Below are positions 26,554-35,315 of a stretch of DNA of 64,000 nucleotides, one piece after another. A program made the translations under genes and the position numbers. Each line of letters opens with the position of its first letter. Position 1 is the first letter of the stretch. The notes under the pieces were generated by a model, which ran no database searches, was not told the DNA's origin, and worked only from the letters and a program-made list of their open reading frames with translations. The stretch comes from Planctomycetota bacterium (GTDB lineage: Bacteria > Planctomycetota > Planctomycetia > Planctomycetales > Planctomycetaceae), in assembly GCA_018242525.1 (NCBI GenBank), contig JAFEBS010000017.1:285106-349105 (forward strand), read 5' to 3'.

Positions 26554-28860
26554 CTATTTATCGAGTCGTTGAAGGTCGCGTTTGATTTCGCTGCCAACCT
26601 TCGTCACAGGTAATACGAGGCGGACAAACGTGGATTCACGGTCTGGTGTCAATTCTGCTCCGTCCAGCTTGACGGTGGCGACGGACGCATTCAACCGCCC
26701 GAACAGCACGGCGCGGCCCAGTTTCAACAGGTGGGACAGATCCTCGGCTTCCAGCATCCGATTCGTCAGACCCGTGTACCTGGTGCCGCCGACTTCGTGG
26801 TGAAACGTCAGGATCCGCAGGATGTCGGCGGGATCTCGGGACAGCGCGTCATAGGCGACGAACTGGCTGGCGACGTTGGACGCCTGCGAGCCTTCCCGCT
26901 GGGTGCCGGTGGCCACCTTGCCTGTCAGGTACGCTCGCAATTCGCGGGGGAAAACGTTGGGCTGATCGACGCGCAGCAGATGTCCCGCTGCCAGGGGGAT
27001 CATTTGTCCGTCATCACGATTCTTCTTGTGGCGGTAGACGCGGTTTCCAAACGCCAGGAACCAGTCTTCGATCGGTCCCGGCAACCGGTGCTTCAGCGTC
27101 CCGGACAACTGACCAACGCCGTTGCTTTGCAGATCGCATTCGACCAGGTCGCCACCCCCTGAGTGAATCTCGGTCACCAGCGGTTTTGACGACCACTGCA
27201 GCAGCGGCAGTCCTTCCACGGCGCGATCCGATGCCGTGGTGTTCGACGCTAGCTGGTAAGAGGCACTGCCAATTTGAGCCCGGGCTTCGCGGAGCATCCC
27301 GCCGAAGGATTTCTCGGGGATGCCGGACCAGGCAGATTGTTGCGATGTCCCCGCCGCAGCAGTCAGGTTGAGTTTGGATTCCACCGAAATGGAATGTCGT
27401 TCCGTAAGTGGACTGTAGACGTTTGTCCAGAGTCGCTGGTGGCAGGTGGTTGAATCGACATCATAGTTCACGATGTTCAACTGGTTGATCCGAAATGAAT
27501 CCCCATTCCAGGCGTCAGCCACGTACAGGGAGACCACCACGCCGAAAACGGACCAGACTGGCAACGTGAGCCAGGTTGCTTGAGGACGCTGAAGAAGCCG
27601 ATGCACAAGGACATAATCCAGGGGCCCAATGATCAACAGGAATATGACCAGAAGCCCCATGACCAGCCACGGGGATGCACGCCGAACCTCACTAAAGTCT
27701 TCTTGAACGGCGTGCAACTGGGTTGCCAGGTCGCTGATGCCCGTGGAACTCAATTGCAAGGTTCGAGTGGGACTGCCTGGAATCGCGCCTTCAGGCGATG
27801 CTTCCGCCAGTCGACGGGCCAGTGAGGGCAGTTCCGTCCACTTGCTGAGCGGAGGCCGGGTCATGTCCAGGGCCAGCAGAGTGACGGAGCCGATTCCCAG
27901 TGGAACCCGCGCCAGCAGTGCTTCATCGCGGCTCCCCGCCAGGACTTCACCATGCGTCAGTTTCAGGCTGGGAATGGGCATGCGCCCCGAAAATGGAATT
28001 CGGACGTTGCGGCCGGAATAGAATTCCAGCTTGCCAAATTCACTGACGGTGACGGGTGTGTCGCCCAGCTTCACCGGCAGCCAGTCTGACAACGGCCGGA
28101 TCACTTCGCGCGCCTGGGTGATGTCCGTGGGAAGTGTGATCAGCAGTCGTCCGCCACCCGAAACCCAGTCGCGCAGCGCGAGACTCTGTTCCGCCGACAG
28201 ATGCGATTGCCCGGCGATGACAAGCAAGCAGACCGAATCATACGATTTGGCGACCGTCGGAAGTTCAGCGACAGCGATGTCCGTCGACCGGAAATCCGCT
28301 CCCTGATCGGGCCCCGCTGGATTCTCAAATCCCCTGGGATGGCCGACAGTCACCACCAATCGAATACTGGGGTCCAATGGTAAGACAGGATGACGGGCCT
28401 GGGACCAGACTGTTTTGCCAGTCTCCGCGGAAATCAGGTCCACATCGATCCGGGAACCCAATTGGCCGACTTTGAAGTGCCCCCTCAAAGCCTGTCCGGG
28501 AACTGCTTTCGCGGGGGTCGAAAACTGGACGCGATGACCGTCCGGATCCGGTGCCGTGATACGAACGATGAATTCACCCAAATCCAACGAGTCCGTGTGG
28601 ATGGCAACTTCCGTCCAGGCACCGACCAGATACGTTCCCCTCCACCCAATAACCAGCGGCGACTTTGGCAACGCTTCGATTTCAGTGTCAGCAGCGCTGG
28701 CCTGCGCGACCGCGAGTAAGACAAGCAGCAAGCTTGCGCCCAGAAATCGCAAACCGGGGAGTTTCCGTGGGGAAATGCGGATCCAAACTCGGGACGGTCT
28801 GTCTCGAATCTGCCCCTCCAACGAACATTCAGGCGAACCGCTCACCGAAACTCCGAGCAT
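26554..28860 (-). CDS. Large membrane-anchored protein, probable ABC-exporter partner
   Basis: 768 aa from ATG 28860 (a GTG at 28887 is also possible). A hydrophobic segment near residues 40-58 (LRFLGASLLLVLLAVAQASA) is a signal or anchor. A periplasmic part of about 330 residues includes a glutamine-amidotransferase-like segment (CLLVIAGQSHLSAEQ...LRDWVSGGGRLLITLP), as in GldG-type and DUF4350 proteins. Two membrane helices follow (WLVMGLLVIFLLIIGPLDY and the TLPVWSVFGVVVSLYVADAW stretch), then about 330 more soluble residues. Such proteins accompany ABC-2 exporters in planctomycetes. Function unknown; it precedes the ATPase gene, the REP pair lying between them. Confidence 0.6.
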   Translation of the reverse strand: MLGVSVSGSPECSLEGQIRDRPSRVWIRISPRKLPGLRFLGASLLLVLLAVAQASAADTEIEALPKSPLVIGWRGTYLVGAWTEVAIHTDSLDLGEFIVRITAPDPDGHRVQFSTPAKAVPGQALRGHFKVGQLGSRIDVDLISAETGKTVWSQARHPVLPLDPSIRLVVTVGHPRGFENPAGPDQGADFRSTDIAVAELPTVAKSYDSVCLLVIAGQSHLSAEQSLALRDWVSGGGRLLITLPTDITQAREVIRPLSDWLPVKLGDTPVTVSEFGKLEFYSGRNVRIPFSGRMPIPSLKLTHGEVLAGSRDEALLARVPLGIGSVTLLALDMTRPPLSKWTELPSLARRLAEASPEGAIPGSPTRTLQLSSTGISDLATQLHAVQEDFSEVRRASPWLVMGLLVIFLLIIGPLDYVLVHRLLQRPQATWLTLPVWSVFGVVVSLYVADAWNGDSFRINQLNIVNYDVDSTTCHQRLWTNVYSPLTERHSISVESKLNLTAAAGTSQQSAWSGIPEKSFGGMLREARAQIGSASYQLASNTTASDRAVEGLPLLQWSSKPLVTEIHSGGGDLVECDLQSNGVGQLSGTLKHRLPGPIEDWFLAFGNRVYRHKKNRDDGQMIPLAAGHLLRVDQPNVFPRELRAYLTGKVATGTQREGSQASNVASQFVAYDALSRDPADILRILTFHHEVGGTRYTGLTNRMLEAEDLSHLLKLGRAVLFGRLNASVATVKLDGAELTPDRESTFVRLVLPVTKVGSEIKRDLQRLDK

Positions 28861-28947
28861 CGTGTTGTGGCGCACAAAATGAGCCACGAACCTGTTCGCG
28901 GCAAGACGGGTATGATACGCCAGAAATGCGAAAAGCGTGAGCGCTGG

Positions 28948-29110
28948 CTGACGGAATCAGGGCCATCGCCTTTTTCAAATTGGGAATCGGGTGCCACGGC
29001 AATGGAGTCCTCGACATGGCCGTGCCGATTGTGAAATCGCACGGCCTTCCCGAAGACGGTAAGACCGTGGCACCCCAATTGGAAAAAGGCGATGGCCCTG
29101 CTGACGGAAT
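28948..29110. mobile_element. MITE-like palindromic miniature element, copy 2, with flanking direct repeats
   Basis: The element proper runs 28958-29100 (143 bases). Its ends are inverted for about 36 bases with few mismatches: left CAGGGCCATCGCCTTTTTC, right GGAAAAAGGCGATGGCCCTG, and further in GGTGCCACGG pairs with CCGTGGCACC. An inner stem GCCGTGC.GA/TCGCACGGC lies in the middle. The 10-base sequence CTGACGGAAT occurs directly before (28948-28957) and directly after (29101-29110), as a target-site duplication would. No protein is encoded. A diverged copy lies at 6854-6976. Confidence 0.65.
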
Positions 29111-29123
29111 CAGAAAGCCGGTC

Positions 29124-29846
29124 CTACGGGTTCGGACCGCTCAGTTTCAACAGCCTGTCCGCGAGTCGTTCGAAAACTTCGAGGGGAATCTGGTGTCCGC
29201 CGGAAAATGGGACGAACTCGACCTTGGCCCCGCCTCCGACCAGCAGGTCGCGTAGCCATTCTGCGGCTGAAAACGGCAGGAGGGGATCTGCTGTGCCGTG
29301 ACTCAGTAATACGTTGAGTCCGGAATGCCGGGGCGCTCTCTCGAGCCATTCCTGTTCATTCAACAAAGTCCCGGACATGGCCACCAGAGCGGCCACATTC
29401 TGATCCAGTTGAAGTACCGTATCTGTTGCCAGCATGGCACCTTGCGAAAAACCACCCAGTACAAAACTTGAGATGGGAAGACTTGTCGTGTCGCGAATCA
29501 ACCCCACGGTTTCCAGTAACAGTTCCCGTGATTCGACCAGACCATTCGGGCGATCCTGACGAAGATCCCGAAAACGTCCTGTAGCGGCCGCCAACTGCAG
29601 CTTGACCATGTCGATGTGCCACCACGCCCGGCCGCCAGGGACCCCGGATTCATCCAGTGACAATGGGGCTTCTGGGAAAATAAACTGAACCCGCGTCTGA
29701 AGTTCCGGAAATTGATCCAGCAGTTCTTCACCGATCGGAACCAAGTCGCCACCAGAGGCTCCAAACCCATGACAGAGCACCACCACTATTTGCGGAGTGG
29801 CGAGCGTTGGCGCTTCGACAATCCGGCACTTGAGCCGACCAATCAT
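29124..29846 (-). CDS. Phospholipase/carboxylesterase family hydrolase
   Basis: 240 aa alpha/beta hydrolase. Oxyanion-loop HGFGASG near the N terminus, nucleophile elbow GGFSQGAML, the acid Asp in SHGTADPLLP and the catalytic His in FSGGHQIP. This is the small esterase layout of the abhydrolase_2 (lysophospholipase/carboxylesterase) family, acting on short acyl esters or thioesters in the cytosol. ATG 29846 is used because the 31 residues before it are not esterase-like. The miniature element ends 14 bases beyond its stop codon, so the insertion left the reading frame intact. Confidence 0.85.
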   Translation of the reverse strand: MIGRLKCRIVEAPTLATPQIVVVLCHGFGASGGDLVPIGEELLDQFPELQTRVQFIFPEAPLSLDESGVPGGRAWWHIDMVKLQLAAATGRFRDLRQDRPNGLVESRELLLETVGLIRDTTSLPISSFVLGGFSQGAMLATDTVLQLDQNVAALVAMSGTLLNEQEWLERAPRHSGLNVLLSHGTADPLLPFSAAEWLRDLLVGGGAKVEFVPFSGGHQIPLEVFERLADRLLKLSGPNP

Positions 29847-30140
29847 CTCGGTTCGGATTCGCAATCGATATCTCCCCGCTGAAAACACACAAGGTCTGTG
29901 ATTTTCAGTGATTATGGATTGGTGATCGAGGAATCGCAATCAGGGTTTTCTGCTCGGGATCGCCGCATCGACTCACTCAATACATGGAGATTACGCGCTT
30001 TTCAGCACTTTTTGATGCGTCTTCAACAGTTTCCACCGATAGAATTTGGAATTGGCGAGGTGATATTCGAGAGAACTCACTGCACTTGATTCCGCTACGC
30101 GATTTCCCACCTGTTCGTTGCCTGTTTGGAGGGACCTTCC

Positions 30141-30479
30141 ATGAACCGATCAGCGTCACGATTGCTTTGTGTCGGACTGATGTTCGCCATCCTGTTTGGA
30201 TCGGTACCGGTTGCATCGGCCCGTTACAACTCGTCGGCCTTCCGTCGTTACATGCAGCAACAGCAAAAAGTCAATCAACAGATGATGCAGATGCAGCAGA
30301 AGGCCATGATGGCTCAGATGGCTCAAATGGCCGCCATCGAAAAACGGCGGAAAGAAATGCAAGCGGCAGCATCCAAGGCGCGCCACGATAAAGAAGAGCA
30401 GCATCGGCAGGACATGATCGCAAAACGCAAAGCTGCAAATGCTGCCAAGAGCACGGAAACTGCTGCAGAGAAGAAGTAG
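30141..30479 (+). CDS. Small exported Met/Gln-rich coiled-coil protein
   Basis: 112 aa. Signal peptide SRLLCVGLMFAILFGSVPVASA cut before RYNSS. The mature chain is one long helix very rich in Met and Gln (YMQQQQKVNQQMMQMQQKA), then Lys/Glu/Ala-rich, ending in Lys-Lys. No family recognised; such proteins often bind metals or act as periplasmic spacers, but there is no direct evidence. A GGAGGG ribosome binding site precedes ATG 30141; an ATG five codons earlier lacks one. Confidence 0.6.
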   Translation: MNRSASRLLCVGLMFAILFGSVPVASARYNSSAFRRYMQQQQKVNQQMMQMQQKAMMAQMAQMAAIEKRRKEMQAAASKARHDKEEQHRQDMIAKRKAANAAKSTETAAEKK

Positions 30480-30665
30480 CCTGCTTTAATCGACAACTGC
30501 ATAATGAGTTACGGAATCCCTGGCTCGGATCGACAAACGTCGTCCGGGCCATTTTCATAGGCGGGCGGATCCTCACCGACGCCGGGAATCGACTTCTCTA
30601 CAGGACGGGATTCGCGCAATCAGCCAGTTTGTCTATACCACGAATGTTCGGCAGAAACTGCCGCT

Positions 30666-31814
30666 GTGGTTGCCTCAAACTGGGTCCGATCGGTGCTTGC
30701 CACAATTCCTGTTCGTCGCGTCCCCTGGTCGATCGTGCTGTGCATGATCGCGCTGATTGCGCTGGGGCTATCCGGCATCCGGCGGGCGGACACCCTGGAT
30801 GAGCGTCCTGATCTGTTCTCGAAACAAGTAACGTGGGTGTTGCTCGCAGTGCCGGCGTTGATTGCGGCGCTGTGTGTCCCGTACCGCCATTGGAAGCCGG
30901 TCAGCTATTTCCTGTTCAGCCTCTCGTTGCCGCTGCTGATCCTGGTGCTGTTCATGCCCCGCCGAAATGGGGCGCGCTGTTGGATTCCACTGGGTTTTTT
31001 CGACATGCAGCCGTCCGAAATCGTCAAATTGACGTTTATCCTGGCATTGGCCCAGTACCTGATGTACCGCGACAATCATCGCAGGCTGATTGGACTGTGT
31101 GCTCCGTTCCTGTTCACCGCCCTGCCCCTGGTTCTGATTCTGATCGAACCGGATTTGGGCACGGCGATGTTGTTCGTACCGGTACTGTTTGCCATGTTGT
31201 TTGCCGCCGGTGCCCGCCCCCGGCACCTGGCATGCGTGGTGATGCTGGGGATTGTGTTGAGTCCGTTGTTCTGGACGAAAATGAGTGCCGAGCAGAAGTC
31301 TCGCGTGGTGGCCTTGTTCACCCAGGTGGACGGAGGACCGAATCCCAACGGCGACCGTTGGCACCAGCATCAGTCCAAGCTGGTGATTTCACTGGGGGGA
31401 ATCTGGGGGAGTGAAGTCTCCGGCCAGAGGCTGGATGATGATGCGTATCGGCTGGAGGCGGCTCAGCAGGACTTTGTGTTCTGCATGGTGGCCGAACGTT
31501 GGGGGTGGGTGGGTGGTGCTTTGACGCTGGCCATCTATCTGATTTTGTACGGCCGCGGCCTGATGATTGCCGCGGCGACCCGCGAGCCGTTCGGTCGACT
31601 GATCGCAGTTGGAATCGTGGCGTTACTGGCCACGCAGACTGTGATCAATACGGCGATGACCGTGGGCTTGCTGCCTGTCGTGGGAATTACGCTGCCGTTG
31701 ATGAGCTACGGCGGTTCCAGCCTGGTGATGACCGCGATCGCGCTGGGCCTGTTGATGAACGTGGGGATGCGGCCCGGCTATGAACTGACGCCGGATCCAT
31801 TTCGGTTCCAGTAA
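30666..31814 (+). CDS. rodA: RodA/FtsW-family peptidoglycan glycosyltransferase
   Basis: 382 aa, ten membrane helices. SEDS-family signatures: QPSEIVKLTFILALAQYL, the catalytic Asp in LILIEPDLGTAM, the long periplasmic loop with QHQSKLVISLGGIWG, and GITLPLMSYGGSS near the C terminus. The short form without FtsW-like extensions and the GRARFLG-like ARCWIPLG segment favour RodA, the elongation polymerase of lipid II. Planctomycetes divide without FtsZ yet make peptidoglycan, so one SEDS protein here is reasonable. Start GTG 30666; no class B PBP gene adjoins it. Confidence 0.88.
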   Translation: MVASNWVRSVLATIPVRRVPWSIVLCMIALIALGLSGIRRADTLDERPDLFSKQVTWVLLAVPALIAALCVPYRHWKPVSYFLFSLSLPLLILVLFMPRRNGARCWIPLGFFDMQPSEIVKLTFILALAQYLMYRDNHRRLIGLCAPFLFTALPLVLILIEPDLGTAMLFVPVLFAMLFAAGARPRHLACVVMLGIVLSPLFWTKMSAEQKSRVVALFTQVDGGPNPNGDRWHQHQSKLVISLGGIWGSEVSGQRLDDDAYRLEAAQQDFVFCMVAERWGWVGGALTLAIYLILYGRGLMIAAATREPFGRLIAVGIVALLATQTVINTAMTVGLLPVVGITLPLMSYGGSSLVMTAIALGLLMNVGMRPGYELTPDPFRFQ

Positions 31815-31917
31815 TTCCGTCCGCGTTGCCCGCAGGTGGTCCCAGCGGTTAAGCTACGGGTCGCCCTTGGGCCAGAACGCAAATTGCCGCTGAATTATTG
31901 ACCCCGCAGGACCGAAT

Positions 31918-33165
31918 ATGTCGGCCGAAATCATCGCCGTGGGAACGGAACTGACCTCCGGCGCGAAACTGGATACGAACAGCCAATGGTTGAGCCTGGA
32001 GCTGGCCGAGGCGGGGATCCCGGTTCGAGCCCACTGTACAATCTGGGACGATCTGGACGAAATGGTGGCCGCAATTCGGACCGCCGCAGATCGTAGCGAC
32101 GTCGTGTTGATTACGGGTGGCCTGGGCCCCACGCTTGACGATCTGACGCGTGAAGCACTGGCAAAGGTGTCCGGCAAGGAATTGGTGATGCATCCGCCAT
32201 CGCTGGAGCACATCAAGACCATGTTCGCCCGCCGCAACCGGCCCATGCCCGAGCGAAATGTCACCCAGGCGATGTTTCCGGCAGGAGCCGAACCATTGCC
32301 AAATCCTCGAGGTACGGCTCCCGGCATCTGGATGACTCTGGAGCGTGAGGATGGTCGGCAATGCCGGATTGCAGCGATGCCGGGCGTGCCGAGCGAGATG
32401 AAGCAGATGTACCGTCAGCAGGTGGTCCCCCGGCTGGATGGCGGCGGGAAAGTGATCCGCCGCGCGCGGATCAATTGCTTTGGCGTCGGCGAATCGCAGG
32501 CGGAAGAAATGCTGGGTGAACTGACGGCCCGTGGCCGGGACCCGGACGTGGGAATCACCGTTCACGAAGCGACGATCACGCTGCGAATCACCGCCGAGGG
32601 TCTGAGTGCCGAAGAATGTCGTGATAAGATCGAGAAAACTCGAAATGCGATCATCAATCGGATGGGATCCTATGTGTTCGGTTCGGAGGACGAAGAGCTG
32701 GAGCACTCGGTGGTCCGGTTGCTCAACCAGCGCCGGGCGTCGCTGTCGACGGCGGAATCGGGAACCGGCGGGTTGTTGTCATACCGATTGACCGGCGTTT
32801 CAGGTTTCGACACCTGTTACAAGGGAGGAGTCGTCGCCCCCACGCATGCGGCGAAGCGTGACATGTTGTCCGTCGATCCCTTGTTGCTGCGCAGCTATGG
32901 TGACATCAGTTCCGAAGCGGCGGAAGCCATGGCGAAGGGGTGCCGCCACAAGTTCAGTACCAACTTCGCCCTGGCGATCACAGAATGGTCCGACTTCAAG
33001 GCGGATGATCCATTCGCGGCGGTTCCCGCCAGTTTCGTCGCGCTGGCCGGTCCGAAGGTGGTACAAGTTGAAAAGGTGCAGCATTTCGGCGATCCCGAAA
33101 TCGCCAAGAGTCGCACCGCCAAAACCGCGATGAACCTGTTGCGGTTGCATCTGATCGGCGGTTAA
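31918..33165 (+). CDS. cinA: CinA-family protein with atypical C-terminal domain
   Basis: 415 aa. N-terminal molybdopterin-binding-like (COG1058) domain: AEIIAVGTELTSGAKLDTNSQWL, VLITGGLGPTLDD and the PNPRGTAPGI loop, with MPGVPSEMKQM; this half has ADP-ribose pyrophosphatase-like activity in characterised CinA proteins. The C-terminal NMN deamidase-like domain is altered: the usual AESCTGG is AESGTGG, and the AVTGIAGP stretch is replaced by AITEWSDFKADDP, so deamidase activity is doubtful. ATG 31918 has an AGGA ribosome binding site. About 100 bases downstream of rodA, possibly the same transcript. Confidence 0.85.
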   Translation: MSAEIIAVGTELTSGAKLDTNSQWLSLELAEAGIPVRAHCTIWDDLDEMVAAIRTAADRSDVVLITGGLGPTLDDLTREALAKVSGKELVMHPPSLEHIKTMFARRNRPMPERNVTQAMFPAGAEPLPNPRGTAPGIWMTLEREDGRQCRIAAMPGVPSEMKQMYRQQVVPRLDGGGKVIRRARINCFGVGESQAEEMLGELTARGRDPDVGITVHEATITLRITAEGLSAEECRDKIEKTRNAIINRMGSYVFGSEDEELEHSVVRLLNQRRASLSTAESGTGGLLSYRLTGVSGFDTCYKGGVVAPTHAAKRDMLSVDPLLLRSYGDISSEAAEAMAKGCRHKFSTNFALAITEWSDFKADDPFAAVPASFVALAGPKVVQVEKVQHFGDPEIAKSRTAKTAMNLLRLHLIGG

Positions 33166-33186
33166 TTGCATTCCTTGCCCGGCAAT

Positions 33187-33595
33187 CTACGGATTGCGCC
33201 AATTGACAATCTTCAGCCCTGGCACCCAGGCAAAGTGAACAGTGTTGCCCGTCACCAACACGCGTCCGTGGTGCAGGGCCAGGCAGCAATCATCAAGTCC
33301 GCGTCTATTGGAGCCAGACCTTGGCTCCTTCCGGTCACCCACAAATCCGCCGCTCGGTCCAAGATCTCGTCGAGGACCGGCAGGACCAGTGTGTTCTGGC
33401 AGATGTCTGGCAGCGGGCCAGTTGGGAGATCGCGTTCTTCTCCTTCAATCCGCGGAGCACTTCGTAACGGGAACTGGAAGAAATGGCGAACTGCCCATGC
33501 TGTGCGAGGTAGTCGGCCGCGTGCCTGATGGCATTCGCATTCTTTTGCTTAAGAACCTCGTTCAGAATGTCTGTGTCGAGCAGGGAAGCGTCCAT
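33187..33595 (-). pseudogene. vapC: vapC toxin (PIN domain), broken by two frameshifts
   Basis: Begins with the PIN motif LLDTDILNEVLK (first acidic ligand) and SSSRYEVLRGL (second), then leaves frame. Restoring one base near 33405 continues as DICQNTLVLPVLDEILDRAADLW..GRSQGLAPIDADLMIAA, which holds the remaining acidic ligands; restoring a second base near 33281 continues as ALHHGRVLVTGNTVHF..VPGLKIVNW and ends at the TAG at 33187-33189. The repaired chain would be about 136 aa, the usual VapC length. The partner antitoxin gene upstream is intact. VapC toxins cut tRNA or rRNA. Two separate single-base deletions suggest true decay, although sequencing error cannot be excluded. Confidence 0.8.
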
Positions 33596-33598
33596 GAG

Positions 33599-33877
33599 TC
33601 ACTCGGAAGGTCGGCTCAAGTCAGCCCGCTGAAGGATCGTCTGTTCCATCGTAGCGATTTCGTCATCAGAGAGCCCCTCGTAGACATTGCACCAGCCAGG
33701 CAGTGCCGCAGTGCCATTGACTTTTGGGGAATCTGGAGCGGTACCAACAGGAACCTGCAGATTGACGATGTTGATCACGAGTTGCTGGTTTTCACTCAGA
33801 GAACGACCCAGCACATGTTCCAGCGACTGCCGGTCATGCACGTCGATCTCGCCAACATTGCGGATTACGGTTTCCAT
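33599..33877 (-). CDS. VapB-like antitoxin of a broken toxin-antitoxin pair
   Basis: 92 aa. Opens with METVIRNVGEIDVHDRQSLEHVLGR, followed by the hydrophobic strand QQLVINIVNL, a linker, and an acidic C-terminal helix pattern LSDDEIATMEQTILQRADLSRPSE. I recall proteins with this start and end paired with VapC toxins in planctomycetes; the C-terminal part would wrap the toxin. Stop codon lies three bases before the vapC start. Without an active toxin it is an orphan. Confidence 0.7.
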   Translation of the reverse strand: METVIRNVGEIDVHDRQSLEHVLGRSLSENQQLVINIVNLQVPVGTAPDSPKVNGTAALPGWCNVYEGLSDDEIATMEQTILQRADLSRPSE

Positions 33878-34060
33878 ACCCGTAGTTTAACCCGTTCAGG
33901 GAGCGCCAGGCAATGTGAATCGGGCGGGGTGGCATGGTGGGGAGTGCAAGACGCACTTTGCGCGTCCGTTGTAATCGGATAGAGGTATTGTGAAGTGCGC
34001 CGGCGGGGTTGTCGGCGGTAAGTTGAATCATGCTTGTGATTTCTGGAATGGAGGCCACGG

Positions 34061-34348
34061 ATGGCATTCAGGAAAGCTACGGTCAGTCCCGAGGTGCAGG
34101 AACGATTGGAGAAGGTGGCGGCGGAACTCCGAGTGCTGTTGTATGGTGAGGACGGGTTTCCAGAATGGGGAACGAAGTTTCGAGAAATCGAAGCGGAAGG
34201 AATGTCGGTTGGGTTGGAACTGGCACGGCTGGTCATGGAACAATCTGTCAGCGAGCAGGCCAAAGTGATCCCACAAGCGTCGCTTTCAGTTGAGGAAGAT
34301 CTTGTGCTGGTCACGGGGGCCGAGGAAACGCCTCTGGAGACGGTCTGA
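34061..34348 (+). pseudogene. Probable N-terminal remnant of an ISKra4-like transposase
   Basis: 95 aa open frame with a good ribosome binding site (GGAGG, six bases before ATG 34061). The sequence (TVSPEVQERLEKVAAELR, then WGTKFREIEAEGMSVGLEL and ARLVMEQSVSEQA) resembles from memory the N-terminal helical part of ISKra4-family transposases of planctomycetes, which normally continues past ETPLET into a zinc-ribbon and catalytic domain. Here the frame ends one residue after ETPLET, exactly inside a REP-like element whose GGTCTGACCCC supplies the last codon and the stop. A small intact regulatory protein is the alternative. Confidence 0.5.
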
Positions 34349-34366
34349 CCCCTTTTACCACGGACT
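34339..34366. repeat. REP-like element fused to the end of the transposase remnant
   Basis: CGGTCTGACCCCTTTTACC followed by ACGGACTGA. Same layout as the right-hand copy at 26519-26541: core GGTC.GACCCCTT, a C/T-rich spacer, CACGG(A/G)CTGA. It supplies the stop codon of the preceding open frame and lies ten bases before the convergent DUF58 gene end. Confidence 0.55.
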
Positions 34367-34376
34367 GATAGGACGG

Positions 34377-35285
34377 CTAATGCCGCGTTGCCTTGTGCAT
34401 ACGGCGAGAGAGAAACTCGTGCAGGGCGACTTCCAGGGGCTGGTCGGTTCTCAGCAGTACGTAGTCCATGTGCAGATCACGGGCACCGCCGCGAATGGTT
34501 CTCAGGAAGGACTCGAATTCACGCTGGTATGCGGCCTTCAGGGATCGAGGTTCTGTGTGCTGGTCGCCCATCCCTTCCAGGCCTTTGAACAAGGTGGGGT
34601 CGATGAACGGGAAATCCTGTTCCGCCGGATCGATCACGTGCAACAGGACGACATCATGGCGACGATGACGGAAATGCTTTAACCCCAGCAGCAGTGAGGC
34701 CGGATCGTCGAACAGATCGCTCAAGATCACCACCAGCCCGCGACGTTTGATCCGTTCCGCCAGATCGTGCAGGATCGGGCCAATCGAGGTTTCGCCACGA
34801 GGCTGAGTTTCATCCAGCATGTGACACAGTTGCCTCAATTGAGCGGGCGTGCTGGCAGGTCGCAGCACGTGTCCGACCGCCGAATCAAACGTGGCCAGCC
34901 CGACGGCATCCTGCTGATGAATGATCAGATAGCCAAGCGCGGCCGCAACATGCTGCGCATATTCAAACTTGGAAAACGGGACCTTGTCGGATCGGTAGGA
35001 CATGGATTCGCTGCTGTCCACCAGCAGGTGACAGGCGAAATTGGTTTCCTCGTCATACTGCTTCAGGTAGATCCGGTCGCTCTTGCCGAAGACTTTCCAG
35101 TCGACATACCGCAGATCATCCCCGGCAACATATTCGCGATGCTCGGCAAATTCGACGGAAAACCCGTGATACGGCGACTTGTGCAATCCGGAAACATAGC
35201 CCTCCACAATCAGCCGGGCCTTCAGTTCCAGGCCCTTGAGCTTGTTCAGTGTTTGTGGATCGAGCAGCGTTTTGAGCGGGTCCAT
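34377..35285 (-). CDS. DUF58 domain protein
   Basis: 302 aa. The DUF58 core is clear: SPYHGFSVEFAEHREYVAGDDLRYVDWKVFGKSDRIYLKQYDEETNF (about residues 38-85), followed by a vWA-like half with LLVDSSESM (DxSxS-type metal site) and VVILSDLFDD. No membrane segment, so it is the soluble class. DUF58 proteins usually work with MoxR AAA+ ATPases as metal-dependent chaperone systems; no MoxR gene is within the window near it. It precedes the isochorismatase gene by 30 bases in the opposite reading order (isochorismatase upstream), so the two may be co-transcribed. Confidence 0.88.
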   Translation of the reverse strand: MDPLKTLLDPQTLNKLKGLELKARLIVEGYVSGLHKSPYHGFSVEFAEHREYVAGDDLRYVDWKVFGKSDRIYLKQYDEETNFACHLLVDSSESMSYRSDKVPFSKFEYAQHVAAALGYLIIHQQDAVGLATFDSAVGHVLRPASTPAQLRQLCHMLDETQPRGETSIGPILHDLAERIKRRGLVVILSDLFDDPASLLLGLKHFRHRRHDVVLLHVIDPAEQDFPFIDPTLFKGLEGMGDQHTEPRSLKAAYQREFESFLRTIRGGARDLHMDYVLLRTDQPLEVALHEFLSRRMHKATRH

Positions 35286-35315
35286 GGATGCCAGCCAGTC
35301 GAAGTTCGGGGTCTG

